A DNA stretch of 64,000 nucleotides from Micromonospora rubida. Its GTDB lineage: Bacteria > Actinomycetota > Actinomycetes > Mycobacteriales > Micromonosporaceae. The translations under genes were made by a program, and so were the position numbers. The notes under the pieces were generated by a model, which saw nothing but the letters and a program-made list of their open reading frames with translations, was not told the origin of the DNA and did no database searches. Position 1 is the stretch's first letter, and each line of letters begins with the position of its first letter. This document shows, piece by piece, positions 31,646-39,678 of the stretch. The stretch is from assembly GCF_009908295.1 (NCBI RefSeq), contig NZ_JAAALO010000004.1, positions 434,001 through 498,000 of the forward strand, given 5' to 3'.

Positions 31646-33109
31646 ATGGCGGAACCGGAATCGGAACTGGTGGACGTGGTCGTGGTCGGGCTCGGCGTCG
31701 GCGGTGAGGAGGTGGCCGGGCGGCTCGCCGAGGCGGGCCTCGACGTCGTCGGCATCGAGCGGAGCCTGGTCGGCGGGGAGTGCCCGTACTGGGGGTGCAT
31801 CCCGAGCAAGATGATGATCCGGGCGGCGAACTCGGTCGCCGAGGCCCGGCGGGTCAACGAGTTCGCCGGCACGGCCCAGGTCCAGCCGGACTGGGCGCCG
31901 GTGGCGAAGCGGATCCGTGCGGAGGCCACCGACACCTGGGACGACCGGGTCGCCGTGGAACGGTTCACCGGCAAGGGCGGCCGGTTCGTGCGTGGCAGCG
32001 GCCGGCTCGACGGCCCCGGCCGGGTACGCGTCGGCGACCAGGTCTTCCAGGCCCGGCACGGGATCGTGCTCGGCACCGGCACCCGGCCCTCCACGCCGCC
32101 GATCGCCGGGCTCGCCGACACGCCGTACTGGACGAACCACCAGGCCGTCGAGGTCGAGGAGCTGCCCGGGTCGCTGCTCGTGCTCGGCGGCGGCGCGATC
32201 GGGCTGGAGCTGGCCCAGGTCTTCGCCCGGTTCGGGGTGGCCGTGACGGTGGTCGAGGCGGCGGACCGGGTGCTCGCCGTCGAGGAACCCGAGGCGTCCG
32301 AGGTGGCCGCCGCCGCGCTGCGCGCGGACGGGGTGCGGATCTCCACCGGGGTGAAGGCCGAGCGGGTCGACCACGACGGGCGGGTGTTCACCCTGGTCGC
32401 GGCCGGCGGCGTCGAGTTCACCGCCGAGAAGCTGCTGGTGGTGACCGGCCGGCGGGCGCACCTCGACGAGCTGGGGTTGGACGGCGTCGGAGTGGACCCG
32501 TCCCAGCGGTACCTCGCCGTCGACGACCGGATGCGCGCCGCCGAGGGCCTCTGGGCGGTCGGCGACCTGACCGGCGAGGGCGCGTTCACCCACATCGCCA
32601 TGTACCAGGCGGCCATCGTGGTCGCCGACGTGCTCGACCACGTCCGGCGGGCGCGATCCGGCCCGGACGCCAGCGGCACCGCCAGCGCGGTCGGCGGCGC
32701 GGCGAGCGCGGCGAACACTGCGGGGGCCGGGATCGCCGGCGGCGTGCCGCACGCCGACTACAGGGCGCTGCCCCGGGTCACCTTCACCGACCCCGAGGTG
32801 GGCGCGGTCGGGCTGACCGAGCGGCAGGCCCGCGAGCGGGGCATCAACGTGCAGGTCGGCGTGAGTCAGCTCGGCTCGTCCACCCGGGGCTGGATCCACC
32901 GGGCCGACGGACTGATCAAGCTGATCGCCGACGCCGACCGGGGTGTACTGGTCGGCGCGACCTCGGTCGGCCCGGCCGGCGGCGAGGTGCTGTCGGGCCT
33001 GGTCGTGGCGGTGCACGCGGCGGTCCCGCTGCCCCAGCTCCGAAACATGATCTACGCGTACCCGACGTTCCACCGCGCCATCGAGGACGCCCTGCGCAAC
33101 CTGAGGTAG
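31646..33109 (+). CDS. FAD-dependent pyridine nucleotide-disulfide oxidoreductase
   Basis: A 487-residue flavoprotein of the lipoamide dehydrogenase/mercuric reductase group. FAD motif VVVGLGVGGEEVAGRLAEAG, redox disulfide GGECPYWGCIPSK, NAD-binding LLVLGGGAIGLELAQVF, WAVGDLTGEGAFTHIA and the dimerisation end AYPTFHRAIEDAL are present; the usual HPTxxE Glu and His are replaced in part (YPTFHRA), which may alter proton transfer. Between two core strands (about residues 335-370) lies a Gly/Ala/Ser-rich insertion. ATG at 31646. Substrate unknown. Confidence 0.85.
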   Translation: MAEPESELVDVVVVGLGVGGEEVAGRLAEAGLDVVGIERSLVGGECPYWGCIPSKMMIRAANSVAEARRVNEFAGTAQVQPDWAPVAKRIRAEATDTWDDRVAVERFTGKGGRFVRGSGRLDGPGRVRVGDQVFQARHGIVLGTGTRPSTPPIAGLADTPYWTNHQAVEVEELPGSLLVLGGGAIGLELAQVFARFGVAVTVVEAADRVLAVEEPEASEVAAAALRADGVRISTGVKAERVDHDGRVFTLVAAGGVEFTAEKLLVVTGRRAHLDELGLDGVGVDPSQRYLAVDDRMRAAEGLWAVGDLTGEGAFTHIAMYQAAIVVADVLDHVRRARSGPDASGTASAVGGAASAANTAGAGIAGGVPHADYRALPRVTFTDPEVGAVGLTERQARERGINVQVGVSQLGSSTRGWIHRADGLIKLIADADRGVLVGATSVGPAGGEVLSGLVVAVHAAVPLPQLRNMIYAYPTFHRAIEDALRNLR

Positions 33110-33159
33110 CGCCGCCGACGGCACACACGGGCGGGGCGTTAGCATCGGCGACGGCACGA

Positions 33160-33340
33160 TCATGTGAGGTGCCCCGCGGCTGCGGGGAGAATCGGGAAGC
33201 CGGTGGGAATCCGGCACGGGCCCGCCGCGGTGACCGGGGAGCCGCCGTCCACGCGCGTCACGCGCAGCCACTGGCCACACGGCTGGGAAGGCGGACGGTC
33301 GGGCGTCGATCCGGGAGTCCGAAGACCGGCCTCGCGTCGG
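33160..33340 (+). ncRNA. Cobalamin riboswitch
   Basis: Conserved blocks in order: GAGGTGCC (33166), GGGAAGCCGGTG, GAATCCGGCACGG, CCCGCCGCGGTGAC, AGCCACTGGC (B12 box region), GGCTGGGAAGGCGG, CGATCCGGGAGTCCGAAGACC. It precedes bluB by 43 nt. A hairpin GCCCACCA/TGGTGGGC (33342-33360) lies between it and the ribosome site GGGAG (33371-33375) and may be part of the switch. Confidence 0.92.
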
Positions 33341-33382
33341 TGCCCACCACCGTGGTGGGCCGAGCGCAGCGGGAGCCTGCCT

Positions 33383-34027
33383 GTGGACATCTACGACACC
33401 ATCCACCGCCGCCGGGACGTCCGGGCCGAGTTCACCGGGGATCCGGTGCCGGCGGACATCCTGCACCGGATCCTCGACGCGGCACACGCCGCGCCCAGCG
33501 TCGGATACTCGCAGCCGTGGGACTTCGTCCTGGTCCGGGACGCCAAGACCCGCCGCCGGTTCCACGAGCACGTCCAGGTCGAGCGGGACACGTTCGCCGC
33601 GACCCTCGACGGCGAGGCGGCCGAGCGGTTCGCCCGTATCAAGATCGACGGAGTGTTGGAGTCGACCCTGTCGATCGTGGTCACCTACGACCCGGCGCGG
33701 GGTGGCCCGGCCGTCCTCGGGCGGCACGCCATCGCCGACGCCGGGCTCTACTCGGTCTGCCTGGCCATCCAGAACCTTTGGCTCGCCGCCACCGCCGAGG
33801 GTCTCGGCGTCGGCTGGGTCTCCTTCTACCGGGAGCAGTTCCTGGCCGGGCTGCTCGGCATTCCGGACGGCATCCGGCCGGTGGCGTGGCTCTGCCTCGG
33901 ACCGGTCACCCACCTGGCAACCGTGCCGGACCTGGAACGGCACGGGTGGCGGCGGAAGCGTCCCCTCGTGGAGGCGGTGCACCGCGACCGTTGGTCGGCA
34001 ACCGATCGGCGAACGGGTGATTCATGA
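33383..34027 (+). CDS. bluB: BluB, 5,6-dimethylbenzimidazole synthase
   Basis: Oxygen-dependent enzyme that cuts FMNH2 to make dimethylbenzimidazole, the lower ligand of cobalamin. The 214-residue nitroreductase-fold protein starts DIYDTIHRRRDVRAEF and has the family segments LDAAHAAPSVGYSQPWDF, GRHAIADAGLYSVCLAIQN and GVGWVSFYREQFLAGLLGIP. GTG at 33383 follows GGGAG at 7 nt. A cobalamin riboswitch directly upstream shows B12 feedback control, which also supports the BluB call over a generic nitroreductase. Confidence 0.93.
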   Translation: MDIYDTIHRRRDVRAEFTGDPVPADILHRILDAAHAAPSVGYSQPWDFVLVRDAKTRRRFHEHVQVERDTFAATLDGEAAERFARIKIDGVLESTLSIVVTYDPARGGPAVLGRHAIADAGLYSVCLAIQNLWLAATAEGLGVGWVSFYREQFLAGLLGIPDGIRPVAWLCLGPVTHLATVPDLERHGWRRKRPLVEAVHRDRWSATDRRTGDS

Positions 34028-34095
34028 AGCTCGATTACTGGGATAGCGTGACCATCACCCTCAGTCCTCAACCCGCTACGTTCGGGAGGATCTTC

Positions 34096-34440
34096 ATGCG
34101 TGTCACCGTCCGGGTCCTGCTCGCCTCCGCCCTCACCACCCTCGGCCTGACCGTCGCCGTCGCCACCCCGGCCCTGGCCGGCGCCCCCGCGCCCTTCTGC
34201 GAGTCCGGCGCGTCGCAGTTCTACTGCGACGCCACCAGCACCGGCACGACGACCTGGACGGTCACCTGGTACTCCGGCAGCGTCGGGACCTTCACGACCG
34301 CCGGACCGACCCTCTTCGCCAGCTGCCCCTACTCCAACATCGGCCTGCCGGTGCGGGTCAACTACAGCTACTTCGACGGCAGCGTGACCCAGTACAGCGA
34401 CACCGGTAGGTTCACCTGCCGCAGCGGCCCTTGGCAATAG
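34096..34440 (+). CDS. Small secreted protein
   Basis: A 114-residue exported protein: signal peptide RVTVRVLLASALTTLGLTVA to the TPALAGAPAP cleavage region, then a mature part of about 80 residues rich in Thr, Ser and Tyr with four Cys (PFCES, FYCDA, ASCPY, FTCRS). Probably a small beta-rich disulfide protein; no known family recognised. ATG at 34096 was chosen because GGGAGGA (34084-34090) lies 5 nt upstream; an earlier in-frame ATG at 34024 would put 24 residues before the signal peptide. Confidence 0.75.
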   Translation: MRVTVRVLLASALTTLGLTVAVATPALAGAPAPFCESGASQFYCDATSTGTTTWTVTWYSGSVGTFTTAGPTLFASCPYSNIGLPVRVNYSYFDGSVTQYSDTGRFTCRSGPWQ

Positions 34441-34655
34441 CGGCCGGGTCCCGCGCTGCCGGCCGGTCGGCGGCGCGGGAACCCACCGCCGGCCGGTCGG
34501 CGCGCGGGACCCACTGCCGGCACCCCGGGCCGGCGACGTGCGGGTACGGGGTCGGCGGTGCCGGCCGCGTCCCCGGACGACCCGTCGACGCGTACGACGA
34601 CGGGCTCGTCACCGCCGACCGGTTTGCGCCCGCTCCTGCCGGGAAGTCGGGCGGA

Positions 34656-35507
34656 ATGCGGGCAATCTTGACGAGAATCGAACAGAACCCGGCGTTGGAC
34701 GGGGTCGGGGACCGGTTGCAGCGCGCCGTCCAGGCCACCATCCGCCCGCAGCGGGTGCGCGACCTGCTGCACGGCGTCCTCCTCGGGCATCCGCTGCACC
34801 CGGCGCTGGTGCAGGTGCCGGTGGGTGCCTGGATCAGCGCCGCCGTGCTGGACCTCATGCCCGGTCAGCGTCGGGCGGCCACCGCGCTGGTCGGGCTGGG
34901 CACGGTCAGCGCACTCCCGGCGGCGATCGCCGGGCTAAACGACTGGGCGGCCCTCACCCGGGACCAGCGCCGGATCGGCCTGGTGCACGCCGCCGCCAAC
35001 ACCGTCGGCCTGGCCCTGTACGCAGGCTCGCTGGCGGCCCGGCTACGCGGGCGGCACGGGACCGGGCGGGCGCTGGCCTACCTCGGGCTGAACGCGGTGA
35101 GCGCGGGGGCCTACCTCGGGGGGCACCTGGCATACAAGCAGGGGGCACAGGTCAACCAGAGCGTGCCCGAGCTGCACCGCATCAGCGACGGTTGGCACCC
35201 GCTGGCGGACCTGGCCGGGCTGCCGCAGCGGAGGCTGGTCACCCGCGAGATGGACGACGTCTCGGTGATCCTCTACCGGCATGGTGACGAGGTCACCGTG
35301 ATGCTGGAGCGCTGCCCGCACCAGGGCGGCCCGCTCGGCGAGGGCGAGGTCGCCGAGATCGACGGGCACGCCTGCGTGGTCTGCCCGTGGCACGGCAGCG
35401 CGTTCCGGCTCAACGGCGGCGAGGTCATGCACGGGCCGTCCGGGAACGACCAGCAGATCCTGCCGACCCGGGTGGTCGACGGGGTGTTGCAGGCCCGGCT
35501 GCCCTGA
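34656..35507 (+). CDS. DUF2231 membrane protein fused to a Rieske 2Fe-2S domain
   Basis: A 283-residue protein. The N-terminal half is a DUF2231-type membrane domain (GHPLHPALVQVPVG, then about four hydrophobic segments up to GAYLGGHLAYKQG). The C-terminal 100 residues are a Rieske domain with ligands in CPHQGGPLGEG and CVVCPWHGSAF (C-x-H ... C-x2-H). It would hold a 2Fe-2S cluster at the membrane; electron partner unknown. ATG at 34656; ribosome site weak (GGGCGGA). GC-rich hairpins precede it in 34441-34655, no gene there. Confidence 0.85.
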   Translation: MRAILTRIEQNPALDGVGDRLQRAVQATIRPQRVRDLLHGVLLGHPLHPALVQVPVGAWISAAVLDLMPGQRRAATALVGLGTVSALPAAIAGLNDWAALTRDQRRIGLVHAAANTVGLALYAGSLAARLRGRHGTGRALAYLGLNAVSAGAYLGGHLAYKQGAQVNQSVPELHRISDGWHPLADLAGLPQRRLVTREMDDVSVILYRHGDEVTVMLERCPHQGGPLGEGEVAEIDGHACVVCPWHGSAFRLNGGEVMHGPSGNDQQILPTRVVDGVLQARLP

Positions 35508-35557
35508 TCGTTCCCGAGCCGGTCATCACCCCGCCCCCGCCGCCCGCCCTGGCGGTC

Positions 35558-35619
35558 CGCACTTTCACGGAATGTGTGGCCATGGCGAGCTCCGATGCCA
35601 CACATTCCGTGAAAGTGCG
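35558..35619. repeat. 62-bp dispersed palindromic repeat, copy 2
   Basis: Arms 35558-35580 and 35597-35619 are perfectly complementary over 23 bp with a 16-nt centre. Starts CGCACTTTCA, ends GAAAGTGCG. It matches the element at 22084-22145 in length, ends and internal GTGGCCAT. It again lies between converging genes. Confidence 0.85.
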
Positions 35620-35654
35620 CGCAGGGGAGGGGTGGGTGGCGGGGGCGGCCGGCG

Positions 35655-36827
35655 TCAGTTCCGGCGGTGCCGGCCGGAGACCAGGGACCGCGCGCCGGCG
35701 GCGGCCCGGGCGACACTCGGGCGGCGGCGCAGCCCGAGCACCGCGCCGATCTGCGCCCCGACGATGCTGGCCACGGCGAGCACCGCCGAGACCGCGAGCG
35801 GGCGGTTCAACTGGTCCTCCTCGCTCGCCCGGGACGCCCCGGCGGCCATCGCCGGCTGTGACCCGGAGGGCGGCTGGCCCACCTGCTGGGTGTCGCGGGT
35901 CGACTCGGCCGACGGCTGGGTGGTCGACGGCGCGGGTGCCGGGCGGGTGGCCCGCGGCGTCGCGGGCGGCGTCGTCGCCGGGGTCGCGGGCGCTTCGGCG
36001 GCCGGCGGGGTGGCCGGGGCCGCCGGCGGGGGAGTGACCGCGCCGCCGGGGGCAGGGGTCGTGGGCCGGGCCACCAGCCGGCCGGTGGCGTGCGTACGGG
36101 TCCCGGCGTCGCCCGCGCCGTCGGGCAGCCTGATGAGCTGCCCCGGGCGGATCCGGTCGGGGTCGTGCAACCGGTTCAGCCTTGCCACGTCCCGGTACCG
36201 GTCGAAGTCGTCGAGGTAGCGCTCGGCGACCTCGCCCAGGTAGTCGCCCTTCGCCACCCGGTACACCACCGGCTCCACCGGCTCGGGGAGCTGGGCCGCC
36301 GTGGTGACCACGACCGGCGACGCTGTCCGCGCGTGGGCCGGGAGCGTGGCGCTGACCGGCCGAGCCACCGGGGCCGCCGCGGCGACGGCCGGCTGCGCCA
36401 CCGTCGGGTACGGGCCGGCCAGCACCGTCGCGGCGCTGGCCGCCGCCGGGCTCGCCGCGATGATCAGGGCCACCGAACCGACCAGCGCAGCCGCGGCCCG
36501 CTGCTGCCGGCTGATCCCGGGCAGCCGGGGTGCCGGCCGGCGCAGCGACTGCGCGCCCAGCTCCACGAGCACCGAGAAGGCGAAGGTGGCCCAGCCGAAC
36601 CAGCCGACCAGGGCCAGCACCCGCAGGAAGAGCTGGCCGTCGTCCCTGCTGGTCAGCGTGGCGCCGATCTCGGCGAGGGTGGGCACGTGGTCGGGGAGCG
36701 GGTTGCCGGCGAACGCGAGCAGCGCCACCGGCCCCCCGACCAGCACCGCGATCAGCACGACCAGCGCGCCGAACCCGGTGAGGACCTGTCCGGTCCGCCG
36801 TGCGGCGGAGCGACCCGGTACGGCCAT
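35655..36827 (-). CDS. LysM-domain membrane protein at the end of the Tad operon
   Basis: A 390-residue protein with three N-terminal membrane segments (VVLIAVLVGGPVALLAF, FLRVLALVGWFGWATFAF, LVGSVALIIAASPAA), one LysM domain (VVYRVAKGDYLGEVAERYLD to RPGQLIRLPDG), a long Pro/Ala/Thr linker and a last membrane segment before a basic tail. LysM binds peptidoglycan, so it may anchor the pilus machine in the wall. ATG at 36827, AAGGA upstream, 16 nt after the TadG-like gene's stop. Similar BTAD/LysM proteins accompany Tad loci in related genera, but this has no such regulatory domain. Confidence 0.8.
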   Translation of the reverse strand: MAVPGRSAARRTGQVLTGFGALVVLIAVLVGGPVALLAFAGNPLPDHVPTLAEIGATLTSRDDGQLFLRVLALVGWFGWATFAFSVLVELGAQSLRRPAPRLPGISRQQRAAAALVGSVALIIAASPAAASAATVLAGPYPTVAQPAVAAAAPVARPVSATLPAHARTASPVVVTTAAQLPEPVEPVVYRVAKGDYLGEVAERYLDDFDRYRDVARLNRLHDPDRIRPGQLIRLPDGAGDAGTRTHATGRLVARPTTPAPGGAVTPPPAAPATPPAAEAPATPATTPPATPRATRPAPAPSTTQPSAESTRDTQQVGQPPSGSQPAMAAGASRASEEDQLNRPLAVSAVLAVASIVGAQIGAVLGLRRRPSVARAAAGARSLVSGRHRRN

Positions 36828-36843
36828 GGCGTTCCTTCCCTTC

Positions 36844-37332
36844 CTACGGGTCCTCGGTGAGGGCCCGCGCGGTGGCCTCACCGGAGACGGTGACGGTGTT
36901 GCCGAAGCCGAAGAAGCCGAGCATGTACCGGTCGTAGGTGACCGTGACGCGTACCCGCACGAGGGTCTCCCCGCCGACGACCGGGAACTCGACGGAGGAG
37001 GCGGTCACCTCCGTCGCGGCGAGGTAACTGTTCACGGCGGCCCTGGCGGCCACCTGGTCGATCACCTTGGGCCCGCCCTCGATGGCCTTCGCCCGGTCGA
37101 TGGACTGGCCGCCGGTCCGGGCCGCCTCCGCGGCCAGGTTGTCGGCCCGCTGCATGGACCGCAGCTGACCGGCACCGTCGAAGGCCAGCCCGATGATCGC
37201 GAGGACGCCGATCATCCCCGCCGCGAGGAACAGGCTGACCCGGCCGTGGTCGCCACGCAGCCGGCGGGCGACGGCATGAGCAGACCCCGCACCGTCCCGG
37301 GTTCGGGAACCGGGCCTGATCGGTGCGCTCAT
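36844..37332 (-). CDS. TadG-like pilus assembly protein
   Basis: A 162-residue protein with one N-terminal membrane segment (VSLFLAAGMIGVLAIIGLAF) and an extracytoplasmic alpha/beta part (QLRSMQRADNLAAEAARTGG onward). The DGAGQLRSMQRADNLAAEAARTG pattern is typical of TadE/TadG-type pseudopilins; only its first 20 residues are compared here. Residue 5 after the presumed prepilin cleavage Gly is Phe, not Glu. ATG at 37332 overlaps the previous stop; a GTG at 37335 is possible. Confidence 0.75.
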   Translation of the reverse strand: MSAPIRPGSRTRDGAGSAHAVARRLRGDHGRVSLFLAAGMIGVLAIIGLAFDGAGQLRSMQRADNLAAEAARTGGQSIDRAKAIEGGPKVIDQVAARAAVNSYLAATEVTASSVEFPVVGGETLVRVRVTVTYDRYMLGFFGFGNTVTVSGEATARALTEDP

Positions 37333-37988
37333 CACACGCCACCCGCACCCGGGTTCGCCGCAGAACCCGCTGCTGTAGTCCCGAACCCGAGAGTTCTGCT
37401 CCGGTAGCGGTCCAGCGGGGAGGTGAACGCGGCCGAGACCGTCCGGGTCGCCGGCATCGCCGGCAGCAGCGACAGGTCGATGTCGGCGAAGGAGACCGTG
37501 CAGGCCACCCGCACGGTGACGGCGGCGGGCTGGCCGGGATCGCTGGCGAAGGCCGCGTCGAAGCTGACCGTATCCCCGCCAACGGAGCCGCTGAAGGTGA
37601 GCGTGGGCTGGCCTGCGCAGTTCGCCCGCTGCCAGTCGAGCTGGTTGCTCGCGGCGGCCCGGGCCTGCCGCCGGGCGGTGGTGGCGTCCCGGGAGATGGA
37701 GGCGGCCCGGGCGGCATCGTGCGCCGCCGACTCGATCGCCTCCTGGGCGATCGCCGTACGCCCGGCCACGCCGGCCAGCACGAGCAGCGCGAGAAACGCC
37801 GGGGCGAGCACGGCCACCTCGACGGCGACCGAACCGCGATCGTCCCGCCTCGGGCGGTGGGCGGCGTTCGGATCGACGCCGGGGCGGCGTCGGGCGCGGA
37901 CCGCGTCCCGCGCGTGCCGCAGGAGCCGGGCTACCCGGATTCGGCGCCGGTCGTCGTCCGGCACCTCACGTCTCCGCATGCCGCTCAT
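37332..37988 (-). CDS. TadE-like pseudopilin 2
   Basis: A 218-residue protein with a basic N-terminal part of about 50 residues, then DRGSVAVEVAVLAPAFLALL. Cleavage after Gly would leave Glu at position 5, as prepilin peptidases of Tad systems prefer. The soluble part begins IAQEAIESAAHDAARAAS. ATG at 37988 overlaps the previous stop (ATGA); an ATG at 38000 is less likely. Minor pilin role in initiating pilus assembly is inferred from the family. Confidence 0.8.
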   Translation of the reverse strand: MSGMRRREVPDDDRRRIRVARLLRHARDAVRARRRPGVDPNAAHRPRRDDRGSVAVEVAVLAPAFLALLVLAGVAGRTAIAQEAIESAAHDAARAASISRDATTARRQARAAASNQLDWQRANCAGQPTLTFSGSVGGDTVSFDAAFASDPGQPAAVTVRVACTVSFADIDLSLLPAMPATRTVSAAFTSPLDRYRSRTLGFGTTAAGSAANPGAGGV

Positions 37989-38521
37989 CCCGCCGTCCAC
38001 CGTTCGACCGTGCCGTGGGCGGTCTGCCGCACCGGGAAGCTCACCCAGGGGACGACCGAGAGGGCGGTGCCGGTCACCGTGCAGGTCACCTCGGTGGCGC
38101 CCGTCACGCAGTCGGGCCCCGGCGAGTCCCAGCCGACCAGCCAGTCGCCGGCCGAGGTGAGGAAGTCGGTCGCCCGCTGTTCCCCGGCCCCATCGGGAGC
38201 GCGCAGGACGCGCTGGGCGTTGACCGCGCTCTGCGCGGCGTTCAGCGCGGTGGCCCGGGCGACGAACCAGGCGGCGGCCTGGATCGAGGCGAAGAGCAGC
38301 ACCAGGATCGCCGGCATCACGACGGCCAGCTCCACCGGGTTGGCGCCCCGCTCGGCCCCGCCGCCGGCGAGTCTCCCCCGGGCCCCGGCCAGCAGCCCCC
38401 GGGGCGCCTCCCCGGATGGCCGCCGTACGCCGTCGCGCGCCCGCCCCGGCGCGCGCAGGCCGGTGGGCCGGTCGGCGGGTGCCGACCGGCTCCGGTCCGT
38501 GCGTGCGGGGCGACCCGTCAC
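37985..38521 (-). CDS. TadE-like pseudopilin 1
   Basis: A 178-residue protein with an Arg-rich leader and ERGANPVELAVVMPAILVLL, cleavage after Gly leaving Glu at position 5, followed by one hydrophobic segment and a soluble domain (WFVARATALNAAQSAVNAQR, then two Cys in DCVTGATEVTCTV). GTG at 38521 overlaps the pilin-like gene's stop (GTGA), and its end overlaps the next gene. Part of the tight Tad operon. Confidence 0.8.
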   Translation of the reverse strand: MTGRPARTDRSRSAPADRPTGLRAPGRARDGVRRPSGEAPRGLLAGARGRLAGGGAERGANPVELAVVMPAILVLLFASIQAAAWFVARATALNAAQSAVNAQRVLRAPDGAGEQRATDFLTSAGDWLVGWDSPGPDCVTGATEVTCTVTGTALSVVPWVSFPVRQTAHGTVERWTAG

Positions 38522-38733
38522 GGCCTCGGCGCCTGCGGGGCGGTGTTGTTCGGGATGGCGCTCATCCAGTCGTTGGCCTTGGCCAGGGCGAGGCCGGTGA
38601 CCGCCATGGCGACGGCGACCAGGCCGAAGATGATCACGGCGGTCGGCACCGGGCTGTCGCCGCGCTCGCCGTCGCGGCGCAGCTCGGTCAGCCGCGTCGT
38701 CAACGCGATGTGCAGATAGGCGATGAGTTGCAT
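38518..38733 (-). CDS. Short pilin-like membrane peptide
   Basis: A 71-residue peptide between tadC and tadE-like genes, where the Flp-type pilin is usually found. It has one hydrophobic stretch (TAVIIFGLVAVAMAVTGLAL) after a charged leader ending GERGDSPVP. Unlike classic Flp pilins, residue 5 after the candidate Gly is Pro, not Glu, and the mature part ends with a Pro-rich tail. ATG at 38733 has AGGAG 6 nt upstream. It may be the major pilin or a divergent minor one. Confidence 0.7.
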   Translation of the reverse strand: MQLIAYLHIALTTRLTELRRDGERGDSPVPTAVIIFGLVAVAMAVTGLALAKANDWMSAIPNNTAPQAPRP

Positions 38734-38762
38734 GACATGCTCCTTCGAACTGGGGACGGGTT

Positions 38763-39635
38763 TCACAACCGGGCGAGGAACGGGTAGACGGCGAAGCCGA
38801 GCAGCACGAAGACCAGCAGCGAGCCGGGGATGTCCAGCCGGCTGGTGACCCCCTCGGCGCGGGCCAGGTTGTCGGTGCGGATCTGGTCGCGCAGCGAGTC
38901 GGCCCTGCTGCGCAGCGTCTCGTGCACCTGCGCCCCCTCGCTGCCCGAGGAGCGCATGATCGCCCCGACGTCGCCCAGCTCCGGGATGCCGATCTTGTCG
39001 GCCAGCTCGCGCAGCTCGTCCCAGGGCGAGTGCATCTGCATCTGGGCGATCCGCAGGGACTCCCGGATCCGGTCGAAGACCCAGCCGTCGCAGACCGCCG
39101 CGGCCCGCTCCAGGGCCTGCACCGGGCCGTGCGCGGCGGAGAGCTGCAACGCCACCAGGTCCAGGTAGGTGCAGACCGCCTGGCGGAACTCGTCCCGGGC
39201 GGCGTCCGCGCGGGCCAGCACGCTGCGGTGCGCCAACAGGGCGGCGACCAGCGCCATCCCCAGGCTCCCCAGCAGCGGTACGAACACCGGCACGGACACC
39301 CCGCCGAGGAAGAGCACCGCACCGGCCAGGGTCGGGGTGGCCAGGCCGACCAGCGCGGAGAGCAACAGGGACAGGGCGTACTGCTCCGGGGTGCGGTCGA
39401 TCAGGGCGAGCTGCCGGTGCGGCGGACGCAGCCAGCGGGCCAGCCCGCCGACCCAGTCGAGGCGCTGCCCACCGTTCGCGGCGGCCCGGCCGGTGCCCGG
39501 CGGCTGGTGCAGCCGACGCAGCGCGGGGCCGAGCGCCGGGGCGGCCGGCAGCGCCTCCCGGACCACCAGGAAGACCCCGAGCCCCACCGCCGCGCCGCCG
39601 CAGACGGCGATGGTGAGCTGCCAGTTGAGGATCAC
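38763..39635 (-). CDS. tadC: TadC, inner-membrane platform protein (T2SS-F family)
   Basis: A 290-residue type II secretion F-domain protein with an N-terminal membrane segment, a pair before the cytosolic domain (LLLSALVGLATPTLAGAVLF, VPVFVPLLGSLGMALVAALL) and a last one (LLVFVLLGFAVYPFL). The cytosolic region has the helical FRQAVCTYLDLVALQLSAAH and GSEGAQVHETLRSRADSLR. With TadB it forms the platform rotated by TadA. GTG at 39635, 43 nt after tadB. Confidence 0.85.
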   Translation of the reverse strand: MILNWQLTIAVCGGAAVGLGVFLVVREALPAAPALGPALRRLHQPPGTGRAAANGGQRLDWVGGLARWLRPPHRQLALIDRTPEQYALSLLLSALVGLATPTLAGAVLFLGGVSVPVFVPLLGSLGMALVAALLAHRSVLARADAARDEFRQAVCTYLDLVALQLSAAHGPVQALERAAAVCDGWVFDRIRESLRIAQMQMHSPWDELRELADKIGIPELGDVGAIMRSSGSEGAQVHETLRSRADSLRDQIRTDNLARAEGVTSRLDIPGSLLVFVLLGFAVYPFLARL

Positions 39636-39678
39636 CGGCGCCTCCTTCCGTTCGCGACTGCGGGGCTCGCAGGCTCAC

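Noticed and set aside
31334..33982. Long minus-strand frame opposite the flavoprotein and bluB genes
   Set aside because: It crosses the riboswitch and two well-supported plus-strand genes and has no recognisable domain.
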